Part shown: piece by piece, positions 1-11,192 of the stretch
How positions within the stretch are numbered: the first letter of the stretch is position 1
Layout of the letters: each line of letters starts with the position of its first letter
Origin: Anthostomella pinea
Lineage: Eukaryota; Ascomycota; Sordariomycetes; Xylariales; Xylariaceae
Assembly (NCBI GenBank): GCA_963556695.1
Contig: CAUWAG010000010.1
Coordinates: 806,001 to 870,000, forward strand
Direction: 5' to 3'
DNA length: 64,000 nt
Notes under the pieces: generated by a model
Seen by the model: the letters and a program-made list of their open reading frames with translations, nothing else
Databases searched by the model: none
What the model was told of the DNA's origin: nothing
Program-made: the position numbers and the translations under genes

Positions 1-841
1 TCCTCGCGAACCTGTCCGACAACCGGGGAGCGCATCAGAAGCGCATTCGTGTCGGTCGCGGTCCTTCTTCAGGAAAGGGAAAGACATCCGGAAGAGGTCA
101 CAAGGGTCAAAAGCAGCATGGACATGTCAAGCCGTGGTTCCAGGGTGGTCAGACACCATTGATCTTCCAGAAAGGACGCCTCGGATTCGAGAATTTGTAC
201 GACTGCACCCACCCACCACACAATACGCCCCCGATTACTCCAGCTAACACTCATGCAGCCGGGCAGACGTCTTGTCCGAAGTCAATCTCGACAAGCTCCA
301 GGAATGGATTGACACGGGTCGAATCGATGCGACCAAGCAGATCACACCGAAGGAGCTTATACAGTCGAAGCTCGTTGGCACCGTCAAGGATGGAATCAAG
401 CTACTCGCGAGGGGGGCCGACGGGTTGAAGCAGCCCGTCGACATCATCGTATCGCGAGCGTCGGCATCGGCAATCGATGCGGTGGAGAAGGCGGGCGGGA
501 AGATCATCACCAGGTACTACACGAAGCAATCGATAAAGCGGCTGGTGCTGGGCAAGAGTGTCAACAGCGACGTGCCACTGCCGACAGGGCCAGAACACGT
601 GGAGCCGGTGCTGGAAGCTGTCCGGCAGAAGGCGTTCACGTACCGGCTGCCGGATCCGACTTCTCGGTGGGATATCGAGTACTATCGAGACCCGGCACAC
701 AGGGGCTACATGAGCCACACGTTGCAGCCGGGCGAGTCGCCCAGTCTGTTCTTCAGGGTGCCGCCGGCACAGTTGGCCAAGCAGATGGAGAAGAAGAAGA
801 AGGTTAAGCAGGAGGAGACGAAGCTTTGGGAGAAGCTATAG
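1..841 (+). CDS. MRPL10: Mitochondrial large-subunit ribosomal protein uL15m, 5'-truncated
   Basis: Structural protein of the mitochondrial ribosome large subunit (bacterial L15 family). The window starts inside the gene, so the start codon and targeting peptide are missing. The visible part opens with the L15 signature: a glycine/basic N-terminal arm ([18 protein letters not shown]) followed by the QGGQTPL and F-Q-K-G-R segments, then the C-terminal globular domain ([19 protein letters not shown]). Exons are <1-196 and 259-841; the intron 197-258 has donor GTACGA, branch GCTAACAC and acceptor GCAG, and joins the frame at phase 2. Stop TAG at 839-841. The long lysine-rich extension after the L15 core is usual for fungal mitochondrial versions. 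Known: YmL10/YmL18 in yeast. Inferred: same role here. Confidence 0.9.
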
Positions 842-1585
842 TGCTGACACTGACGTGGGCGCTCCCGACTGTTCAGACCTATGTACCAGACCCATGTACT
901 ACTACTACACTTGTGCTATAGAAATCTTCGAGTTCATTCTCTTCAGACTTGGACCTCAGAATACATTTCAGTACAGGACACCCAGTGGCGTCAACTGTGA
1001 GCCGATGGCTTATACCTGTCCCGCCTGGCTGCTTATCTGTGGTTGACCACAAGCCTACCATGTATTTCTCACGGACGGGTTGTTCAAGGTGTGCAGGCCT
1101 TATGTCAACCCCTTGGCTACCTAGGTACATATGTGTATAATGCTGTGGCTGTGTGGCTCGCCGGGGGTGGTGGCTAGTGTCTCACTGGGATGCATGTGGG
1201 CTCTAGCTGATCAGTGAGTGCCAACCTCAAGCTTGGAAGTGGGCGCGGGCAGCGGGCGGCGGGCGCAACTACCAACTGGTAGAGCTGTCGGTAAGGTAGA
1301 GCGAAGGAGCCTGGGAGCTTGCCGCCACCTTCATGGAATCACCACTGCAATTGACTTTCAACTTTGCAGTTCCTCCTCACGTCCCGTCGACCGTCATGCT
1401 GCTTCATCCATTCGTGTATAGTTCTGCTACCTGTTGCTGAAACCTGTACACACTGCCTTCAAGATCCTCCGAAATCGACATTACGAACACATTACGACAC
1501 TTACTGCGACACCACCCGTTCCGCTCCTTCGCCTTCGTCTCGGCAGCCCACGACACTACAGCGAGGGTCTCACCTCTTCGCAGCA
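842..1585. other. Intergenic, uL15m 3' flank and MVP1 leader
   Basis: Tandem-oriented genes flank this 744-bp stretch. No coding region or RNA gene was seen. The last 150 bases are C/T-rich, as fungal 5' untranslated leaders usually are. Confidence 0.6.
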
Positions 1586-4146
1586 ATGTCTCTCTTCGGT
1601 TCGTCGCCCCCGAACGCACCCTCCGTCATGGCCAAGTCTCGAAACTCGCTGTTCGACGAAGAAGACGGCCCCATGGCTCGGTCCACCTCGGCCACCCTAT
1701 TCAACAACGACGACGCTGCATCACCGTGGGACATGCCGACACCGCGCAGGCAGCAGTCGCACGCCGATCTCCTGCGAGGCTTGCTGGCCGGCGCCGACGT
1801 ACCCGACAGCTACTTCGAAGCTTTCGACAAGACCGTGGCCGAGTACGGCAGCGGTGGCAAGATCACCACCTCCGGGGTCACCAAGACACTGGCTGCCGCG
1901 GACCTGAGCGCTGACCGACAGGACCATATCCGGGCTATTTTTACAAGGGGCAGTGATGGAAGTGGCGAGCTGTCCATCGGTCGCGACGAATTCAACGTAT
2001 TGCTAGCTCTTATCGGGCTTGCGCAGGACGGCGAGACGGTGAGCTTGGACGGCGTCGACGAGCGAAGACGCAGTAAGTTGCCTGTTGCCTTGCATTCCAT
2101 ACGAAAGTCAGCCTACAGAGAGCACTTATTCCTATCTGCCAATTGGCTCTGGACAAGTCGCAAGGCGTGTCACGCATAAATGGGCTTATCGTAGCTTCGT
2201 TGACCTGTCGGCCTGTGCATCAATCAATCATGCTGCGGGGACACTATTCGCTGATAGAGTAATAAAACAACAGACCTGCCGCAGCCCCGGTTATCGACCA
2301 TCACGACCACCACTGCCACCACTGCCACCGCGACATTCCCCAACACAGCCGAGCTCGCCGCGAAGCCGCCACAGCAGCCCGATACCGCTTCAGCTTCAGC
2401 CCCTTCTCATCCCAAGCCGACGACAGCGAGGAAGCCATCGATGGACGGGCCCGAGGACGACCCCTGGAACACGCCCGGTGTTCACAGCGGCCACCACCAC
2501 GGCCGCCCCGGACCAGCCAAGACCAATGGCAATGGCCACGGCCCTGCAGCTGCGAGTCCGCGTGCGAACGGCAACAGCTATGCCCACCTCGACGTCCCCG
2601 ACATGCACTCCCGCACCACCTCCAACTTCATCACTTCGACCATGGCCTCGGTAGATGACGCATCCAACCCGCCGCAATCGGCAGCCTCTGCCGCGTCCAA
2701 CTCGGGAGGCTGGAGTTACTTCGACGGAACCACCAACAATGTTGCTGGATTTGGCGAGACACCCCAGACCCAGCCGGCCAGTCCCTTTGGCGTTACCCCC
2801 AACGTGGGCCGCCATCCCAGTGCCGCCCCTACCGCCGGCCATTCTCGGACCATTAGTGGTGGCCGAACGGGCAGCGCGGTCGAGGAGAACATTACGGTCG
2901 CCCTGATGCCCGAGAAGGAGGGATTGTTCATGTTCCAACACCACAACTACGAAGTTAATAGTGCGAGACGCGGTAGTAAAGTCATTCGCAGATACAGCGA
3001 CTTCGTGTGGCTGCTCGACTGCCTGCACAAGCGGTACCCGTTCCGCGTGCTGCCTCTGCTCCCGCCCAAGAAGATCGCCGTCAACGGCAACCACCTCTCC
3101 AACGATGGCGCCTTCATCGAGAAGCGGAGGCGTGGTCTCGCTCGCTTCTTGAATGCCGTCATACGGCACCCGGTTCTCGGCCAAGAACAGCTTGTGATAA
3201 TGTTCCTGACTGTTCCCACAGTGAGTCTCGGCCGGCCTCGCTTCTCCTTCTCCTTCTCTGTTAACGCTGACCATGTCCAGGAACTCACGGTATGGCGCAA
3301 GCAAGCGGCCATCTCTGTCGTGGACGAGTTCGCCGGGCGGCCTCTACCACCCGGTCTCGAGGACTCGCTTCCGCCGGCTCTCGAAGAGCTCTTCGACCGC
3401 ACCAAGCAAGGCGTCAAGCGATCGGCCGATCTCTACATTTCAACGTGCAGTCTCATGGATCGGCTGGTGAAGAGGAGTGAGGGCGTAGCAGCCGACCACG
3501 CGCGGCTGGCCCTGTCCCTTGCATCCATGACCGAGACTAGTTCGGACACGTACGCGACCGACACCAACGATGTCCCCCTGTTGAACGACGGCCTCGTTGC
3601 TATGAGCAATCACCTTCGGACCACACAGACGTTGATGGAGGATGAGAGCAAGGCGTGGGACGTTGGCGTGCTCGAGGACCTGAAGAGGCAGCGTGATGCG
3701 CTGGTCAGTGTCAGGGACATGTTTGACAGGCGTGAGAGGCTGGACAAGGACAACATCCCGTCGCTGGAACGGCGCATCCAGAACAACGAGACGAAGCTCG
3801 CCGGGCTGCGGAACAAGCCGGACGGGATGCTCAAGCCCGGCGAGATAGAGAAGGTTGTGGAGGCTATCATCAAGGTTCGTTTCGTCGTTTACTGGCAATG
3901 CACACAGTGACGGGCAACTCTAACAGTTCGATACAGGACAAGGAGTCGATCGTTAACCAGCACAACCGGTCGGTGTTTGTCAAGGAGTGCGTCCGCGACG
4001 AGCTCATGTACTTCCAGCAGACGCAGTACCACGTCAGCCGCTGGAACCAGGACTGGGCGCAGGAACGCGTCAAGTACGCCGAGATGCTGGCTGACAACTG
4101 GCGGCAGCTGCTTGACGAGCTCGAAGGCATGCCACTGGGCGACTAG
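1586..4146 (+). CDS. MVP1: Sorting nexin MVP1 (PX-BAR protein)
   Basis: Endosomal sorting nexin needed for vacuolar protein sorting (SNX8 in animals). Exons 1586-2072, 2274-3220, 3281-3874 and 3937-4146 give 745 residues. Residues about 1-165 hold an EH-like calcium-fold region (QSHADLLRGLL onward), followed by a long Ser/Pro/Thr/Asn-rich linker. The PX domain lies near residues 365-480 and keeps the phosphoinositide-binding RRYSDF motif, PLLPPKK loop and the EKRRRGLARFL segment. The remaining 260 residues are the helical BAR part. Donors are GTAAGT, GTGAGT and GTTCGT. The second intron (3221-3280) is only 60 nt, divisible by three and stop-free, so a simple ORF reading keeps it; the junction TVPT/ELTVWRKQ without it matches the family. 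Start chosen at the first ATG in the exon-1 frame that begins MSLFG. Confidence 0.9.
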
Positions 4147-5017
4147 AACTCGAAAGAAAGCAGGAATGTCCAAGCGCGTATCTGGAGCGGGTGTGCCCAT
4201 CCAGCTGACGGGGGCTGGGGCCTGGCCAGGTGGGGATAGGACTGGATAGGCTAAGGTTCCAAGGGGCCGACTGTTTGAACATATGTATCATGGGCCTGGA
4301 AGACGGGAGTTCACAGCAGCATACCTACTCGGTTGCGGTTTCGAATACTCTGGTTTTTGGCGGGAGAAGATTATAAGCATGGCAGGAAGGAGCCTGAAGT
4401 TGTCACGATACCCTCCTGTCCTTCTAGTTGTTTCTATGCCGCCTTCGGTATGAATAAACATGCTGCCATCCTTGTTACCCCGATGTGTGCACCGCCAACC
4501 TACATGTAAGTGATGTCAACAGTCGTTGCCTGACTTGAAAAAGGGGTGGCCCCTGTGGCTGAAGCTCTCCCGAGTCCCGTGGCCCACCAGAGCAAGCAGC
4601 CACAACCTGGTTCATGCGATTGCCTTACACCCCCACCACGTTATGTACCTCCCCCCCTGCCACCTTCCATCAACCTGAGTTTACATGTAGCAAGGTCAAC
4701 ATTCACTTGTTCTTCCCGCCAAACACCCGGAGCTGAGCGTCTCTTCTCTACACTGTCATCGACGCCATTATTGTCTAGTATCCCCAGTTCCGCATCGCGC
4801 CGTTCACTCTGCCCCTGCCACGGCCTCAGGTACCCCGCCTCCTCCAACCAGGCTGCTGGGTACGCACGCTGCCTTGCGAACACACGAGACCACTATCTCG
4901 TCCTCTTGCGCGAACGAATTCCTCGTGCGGCCACCTGCTTCCTCGCCGCCGTGACTTCCCACCGACGGGCCGACCGACTCATACCACATCCCCATCACCG
5001 CCCAAGTCGACGACGCG
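4147..5017. other. Intergenic, MVP1 3' region and DCN1 promoter/leader
   Basis: 871 bp between two plus-strand genes. The right half is strongly C/T-biased, consistent with the DCN1 promoter and 5' leader. Nothing else was recognised. Confidence 0.55.
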
Positions 5018-6877
5018 ATGCCTCCCCAATCGTCGGCTCAGAAGGCCGCTATTGCCAGCTTCGTCTCGATCACAGGAGCGTCAGAAAGAATCGCCACCAG
5101 AGTACGTTCTCAATGCCCAATACCTATCTATACCTACGTCGCCGTCTCCTCCTGCAATCCAGCTTGGGTGTGCACCAACGTGTGTTCTGGACGCTGCGAG
5201 TCTCGATCTCCCTCCGTACCTGAGACTCAGTTCGCGAGCTAACCAGCCCTACATCGCAGTTCCTTAAGAATGCCGCTTACAAGCTGGACGCAGCTATCGA
5301 TACGTGAGTGGATGCTTTCCTCTCTTTCTATGGCTCGAGAAGGTTGTCCTGCGCCCACTATTCTGAAGTCGTCATATGACGGCCATATCGTCGCTGTCGG
5401 CGCACGTCGTCTTCTTTCGCCTTCCAAGGAATACCCGTCATCGCATACCCCGAGGCAGCCTGCTCCAGCTTCCCCCGATTCAGCCAACCTCCGCTTCCGG
5501 AACACGGAAATAAAGGCACGACAGATAGGCTCCACTTCTAGCAGGGTCCCGGCGTAAGGATGCAGGTTCCAGGGCGCACATTGATGGAGGGAAATGGAAC
5601 GTCTCCTCTATCCGGCTTCCGGGACCGCTTCCACTGCGCTCCGTCATCTTGGGCAGAACTGAACTTCATACGCAAACTCCCGTTACGTCGACAGCAATCA
5701 CCACTTAACAAACGCCATGACCAACCCAGATCTCGGTAGACTCGCCTGGTTTATATTGTGGCCGGCTTTGGCGTTGGGCTTGCTCTGGTGCGGTGCTTCT
5801 AACAACGCTCTTGGAGGCTCCGTGCGGCTCTCTCTAGGCCCATGCCAAACCTTTTTGGTTGAGAAGCCATGAGAGATTTACCTTCTTGAGCCGCAGCTTT
5901 GATGTATTGTGAACGATATCGAGCCTGCATTACTGACAGTTCTCTTCCAGGTACTTCCAGTCCACTGGTAGTAGTGGTGCCGGGAGCGCGTCTGTTGCAA
6001 ATAAAGAAGCCCAGCTCACTAAGGCCTTTGATAGCCTGAGAAGTGTGTCAACGATCACTAGTCCTCTCACCGCTATGGATGTGCTGACCTGAAGGCTAGA
6101 TGATAAGGAAGACACGAAAGACGTTCTCGGTGCGGATTCGTCTATGAAGTACCTGCAGTCACTTGGAGTCAATATCGAAGACGCATCGCTTTTCATCGCC
6201 ATGGAGCTGTTTCAGGCGCCCAGCATTGGTGAAATTCCGCGAGCTGGTTTCGTCAACGGCTGGAAAGAAGCTGGGTAAGTCCTCGGTTGCAGTAAGAATT
6301 GCGGGCTTTCCCGATTTTCACGAAGCTCTTGTCACGGTTCCTGGCATCTTGAAGACCGTTCTGGGTCGATGATTGTCTTGGCAGTTGGAATCACGAGACA
6401 TGGCCACGAACCAGACGCTTCTGCTGCTTGTACCGTGAGCTGACCAATCATAGGGTCGATGCCAAACCAGAAGCCCAAAAGGCGCACTTCCGGCGCCTCA
6501 TTGCCTCGATGCCCAAAGATCGCGAGCTCTTCCGCAAAGTCTACCGTTATACCTTCGTCGTTGGCAAGGAAGGAGACCAACGATCTCTGACCCTAGATAA
6601 CTCCATCATCTACTGGGACATGCTCTTCAAGGAGCCCGGCCAAGCCTGGGTGGGACAGTCTGGCACCAAGTGGCTGGACGAGTGGTCAACTTTCTTGCGT
6701 GAGAACTGGGAGCGCTCGGTCAACCGCGACATGTGGAACCAGACGTTGGAGTTTGCCTTGAAGAGCATCGAGGATGAATCGCTCGGCTTCTGGAACGAAG
6801 ACGGTGCCTGGCCCGGCGTCATAGACGACTTTGTCGCGTGGTACAAGCGAAAGTCGGAGATGGACGTTGACGCTTAG
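5018..6877 (+). CDS. DCN1: Defective-in-cullin-neddylation protein DCN1
   Basis: Co-E3 that stimulates NEDD8/Rub1 transfer onto cullins. Five exons (5018-5101, 5260-5303, 5951-6042, 6100-6274, 6454-6877) give 272 residues, the usual length for Dcn1. The N terminus is a UBA-like helical domain (QKAAIASFVSITGASERIA... LDAAIDTYFQ, about residues 6-47). The PONY/potentiating-neddylation domain follows, with the fungal hallmarks MKYLQSLGV, WDMLF and a C-terminal WPGVIDDFVAWYK block. Splice frames close at phases 0, 2, 1 and 2. Intron 2 (5304-5950) is 647 nt, about ten times the length of the others in this window. The second and third exons are tiny and were placed by frame plus homology to the UBA region, so they deserve RNA support. 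Confidence 0.85.
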
Positions 6878-8203
6878 CAAGCTGTCGACGAGGTGAAGGA
6901 TACAACATACGAGAGCGAGGAGCTAGGTACGTTCCTTGTGATAGACCCTCATTCCGCGGACGCAATAGATGGACCCTTATTCCACGGCCGGAATGGCCGT
7001 TAACCACATCAATCCCTCGGCGTATTCAAAGATACACGAACACACCCCCTTTCGCCTGGATCACTGGTGTCATGAGAGATGCCCGTACAAGTTACAGATG
7101 ACTGGAACTCCGGAGATACGGCAGAACACCAGAGATTCACTGTAGGCTGGCTGGATGTGCTACCATCTGCGCTTCTCTTCGCCATGTCCCTGAGGTCAAA
7201 TGCGACAATGAACATAGAGGGCCCTGCCTGATCAGTAACGAGGAAGGGGATGAGACATGAGTAGATGGCACTTGAACCCCGAACCCCGGGCAGACGTTAT
7301 TGCTAGACAAATACAGCTTTGCGCTTTTGAGTGCGTCTGAGTTTCTGTTATCTGACCCACGGCTGGGTTGCTTTTGTTCAGGCTCATGGCCGGACGAGTC
7401 CGTTTGTCAGCCGACGGACGGCCTATTCCCAGAACCTTTTCGGACGATACCGCAGTCATCAATACGTGCTTTCGTATGGTGAGGCATGCCCAAGCACGTT
7501 AAGCTATACCTAGCCGAGCAGACCCGTTCTAGCACGTGGGCAAGGAGATCGTACCGGCCGTTGCTGCATGGATACTGGCCAAGCCAAGGTATACCAGCTT
7601 TGTCACATGGCTTGCGATAGATAGGCGACAGGCGCTGGTGGCCTGCAAGCATATGTACAGAAGACGAGCGATTTATACACTACCCACTGTAATGGGTTCC
7701 TATATACACAGTACACTACTATACAATCTGAGCGGAGGTCCCAGCCGTCTCCTCTCGCCCCCGGAGTCGCCTTGTCGTATCGTGCTATCAACCGTACAGC
7801 GCAGCACCATGGGAGGAGTCGGAGGCGGCGGGCGCTTATCGCATAGAGATCATCATCGTGTTATGGTACAGTGATTTGTGTGCCCGTGTGCCAGTAGGAA
7901 TAGTAGACCAGCTGGTTGGCATCCCGTTACTCCTGGCTGCCTGCCAATTTTGGTTCCGTGTGCAATCCGTTGAGCAGTTCGTGCTGTCGGTATAGACAGC
8001 GTTGCGTCTTTTATTCAGCCATGAATCAACTCCCATGATTCATCAATGACCGATCCATGGTCCCTCTGTGATCTCTTCCTATATCCACAAGGGGAGAAGC
8101 CATGTCATCCATCTCTTTCCTGACATCTCGGCCATTTCCCTCACCTCCACCATGCCCATTCTCCGCCTCACCCCCTTTACACCAGCAAGGTGCGATACTA
8201 TCC
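6878..8203. other. Intergenic between convergent DCN1 and MRP17
   Basis: 1.3 kb between the 3' ends of convergent genes. Short open frames exist on both strands but none has family features, splice logic or codon bias. No RNA gene seen. Confidence 0.5.
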
Positions 8204-8893
8204 TTACCGAGACCAGTCAACGCCCCCGAACCGGCTCATGGTCCCCAGCTTGCCGTCGCCCAGCTTGACACTGGCGTGGCGGATCATGCGCGGGTCGAGC
8301 CGCAACATGTTCCGCACAGCCTCTTGCGTACCGACGCTCGCGTCAAAGCGCATGGCAAAGTAGTGGCCCTTCTGGTGGCGCATCTGGTGCACGCTGACGG
8401 CCTTTGGCAGGGAGAAGACGCCCCAGTTCGAGAGACCCCGTATCACGCCATTTTGTTGCAGGATCAGCTGACCGGCTGTGAGGACGATTCTGGATTCGTG
8501 TTAGTTCGCGAGGCTCCTTAGAACACTCAAGGCAGATCTGGAGGATATGAGGTGCTGAACAGGGAGCTGCGAGGACATGCGAGAGGAGACGTGAGGCTTG
8601 GCTAGCAGATGCTGGTGCGTGTGCACATCAATATGACGATGTGGTGTCATTGTGGACAGTGCCGTCGACCATGTTACACGACATGCATCTAGCACCTTGG
8701 TGCAACATGGCGGGTATGTGTCCCAGCTTGCTGTTTCTCGCGGGCGGTAAAGGAAAGAGAGAACGTACTCCTTGACCTCGCCGAGGTTGCCCGACGGCCG
8801 GACCTGTTCCGAGGGGTTTACCGTCAGTAAGAGGCTATCTTATATATCTTGGATAGAAAGCAGACTCACGATTCCAATGAGTTCGTACAGCAT
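8204..8893 (-). CDS. MRP17: Mitochondrial small-subunit ribosomal protein bS6m
   Basis: Bacterial S6-family protein of the mitochondrial ribosome small subunit. Exons on the minus strand are 8870-8893, 8769-8803 and 8204-8489, giving 114 residues, close to the compact S6 size. The protein begins MLYELIGIVRPSGNLGEVKE, the beta1-helix1 segment of S6; the middle GVIRGLSNWGVFSLPK and RQ/H-rich KGHYFAMRFDAS block is characteristic of fungal Mrp17. The first exon encodes only 8 residues and the second only 11 codons plus two bases; donors GTGAGT and GTACGT and both CAG acceptors fit, and every junction keeps frame. Such micro-exons at the start are common for this gene in filamentous fungi. Confidence 0.88.
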
Positions 8894-11192
8894 CCTGGTG
8901 GTCGATGTATTGGATTCGGGCTTCCTGCCCCTTTGCGGGCGATGGGCGTGGATGGGAGGGCGGTTTCGCTTGCGCCAAAGGCTGACTGGCTGAGTGACTG
9001 ACTGGCGATTCGGCGTTCGTAGTCGGCTGCTGGATGGAGGATTCGACAGGGGCAGCGTGCTCGATCTTCGGCGTCCGGACTGCAGTGGAAAGTGTTGCCG
9101 AAGCTGTACTGCAATGGCGATGGTGTTGGCGATGGCGACGTCAGGTATCCTCACGTCGCGATTGGGAAATTTCCACTCGATGCCCGGGCCGGGGTTGGAT
9201 TGCAGGGTGGATCCACAAGACGGAGGACGGTATCCCAACTTTTCCGTGGTGGGTTGTGCCGAAGTTTTATCGTGGTGGGTCTCTTATCGGTACCTACCAC
9301 TTAAACAGTACCGTAAACTTAAAAAGGAGGATGAGTTCACGTGACCCTTGTTCAGCTGCCCCGGCCTCTTGAAACCCCCCTTCCAGCGCTCATCGGTCTT
9401 CGGCTTCCATTGGCCCCCCCTTGGCAGCTCCTGCAGATATAGTAAGGTATGTACGCACGGCAGGTCGGCACGATCAACAGGGGTGTCTCTCTCGGGAGTG
9501 CATGTACCTTGGTGTATGTATCTTTAGCAGCTTGTTTACATGGTTCAATATCTACTAGTACTGTACGCGCGGGATTCGCATCCCCTCTTTTGATGGATGG
9601 GTCTGAATAGGCGGCCAGAATGCTAATAATAAAAGCAAGGCGAGGGAGCACTGCACTTACCTGGACTACTATACATAGAGTGGAGTGGAGGGCGGCCATC
9701 GTCATGATCATGTACCGAGTGGCCGCTACCCAGCTCCTGTATACTACCTATAATGTACTATCAATCTGCATACTTATTATCGCAGTGTTGGAACGCCGTG
9801 ATCGATGCTGCCGTTGGGGTCTTTGTCCACTTCCGGTGGACCGGCAATTGCCGGATGACTTCGCTGCGTATGGTGGGAGCTATCTGATCCGTGTGATTGT
9901 GTGTGGTGCGTGGAAAAGATCTTCGCGAGATTCCCGTGCGAGGATCCGTCATTATATAGGGCTCTCGTGACTCACACGAAGGTTTCGCTAGTGGCGTTAA
10001 GGTTGAGGGAGAAAACGAACGGAGTTTAGCCATGAGCCACTAAAAAAAAACCATTGTTTATTTGCTCAAGGTTGTGGCAGAGCCTGGATTGATTCCACAA
10101 CATCGATATCATCTCAGTCTGCTGGGTTGGGAACACGAAGTCTGCATGCTTATGCTCCCATGTGTGAGGTTATTGCCGGATGGTCGGTCGGTAACCGTGT
10201 GGGGGTTCTGGCGGCATGGGCAGCTGTTGGGAACCATTGCTATGAGACCTCTCACTTGCTCATGACAGCACACTTGGGACAATCACACGAGGCCAAGTCC
10301 AGGGGGGGAAGTCTCGGCCTATACCTAGGTGTCAACTCCGTTTTGTTCCTGCTCTACAGTAGGTCTAGCTATTGTACAGTGTGTAGTAGAAATTAGTAGT
10401 CAAGGCGCAGGTACGTGCATTCCCGAGGTCCTCCATGATATCGGATGCCGTCGTACCGCACCAGCACCATCTGCTAAGCCTTGCTTCTCTCAGCACGCAT
10501 AAAGTACTGCAAGTTGTGCGTGCCAAGTTGTTGCATGACGTTGGATCCTAGGCAGTATCGTCATATCAAACGTCTTGATTCCATCATTAGTGGTCGTGTC
10601 CATGAGATTTCCATGGCTATGCGGCCACAAAGTGGTGTTTTTCCATCCACCCACACTGCTCGCACTAGAAACCGAAGATGAGTGAAAGAAACAACGCCGA
10701 AGTTTTGGTGGTCATCCTATACTGTGACCAGTCCGAGAACAATCCGTCGCGCGGATGAGAGTCCATCACGTCTGTTGTAAGTGCCTATGGCACGGTAGAT
10801 GTTGGACTTGGTCGAGACTTGTAATTACCCGCGGGCTGCACGTTTCGTCGAACTGACGTTTTGCCGCCTACGCCCATGTGATGCTGAACATCGCAAATGT
10901 CGCGTGACGAAATCTACCCACAATGACCGACTGGTCCCGTCTATCCGAGGTATCTTTAGAGGGCCGAGACCCAAGGAGATGAACGCCGAGGGGGGGACGA
11001 GGGTAAGGAAAGTGATCATGCAAAGCCATGAAGCCACCAACTCCAGTGAAAAGCAAGTTCGGGACAAGACGACACGGTGATCCCGCGGGGCTTGAGTAGA
11101 CGAGCTGGCTGCGCCGAGAAATGCGGTGGCATGCACTCTCTTGAGCCCCTTTTTTCCCCAGCAGGGAATGGAGTAGTCCAGCAGGGAGTCTT
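8894..11192. other. Intergenic, no gene seen
   Basis: 2.3 kb from the MRP17 start to the 3' end of the next minus-strand gene. Several short open frames occur but none shows a recognisable family or consistent codon use. It contains G/A-rich and TAC/GTA-rich short patches and a few CACGTG-like words; I assign no element. Confidence 0.5.
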
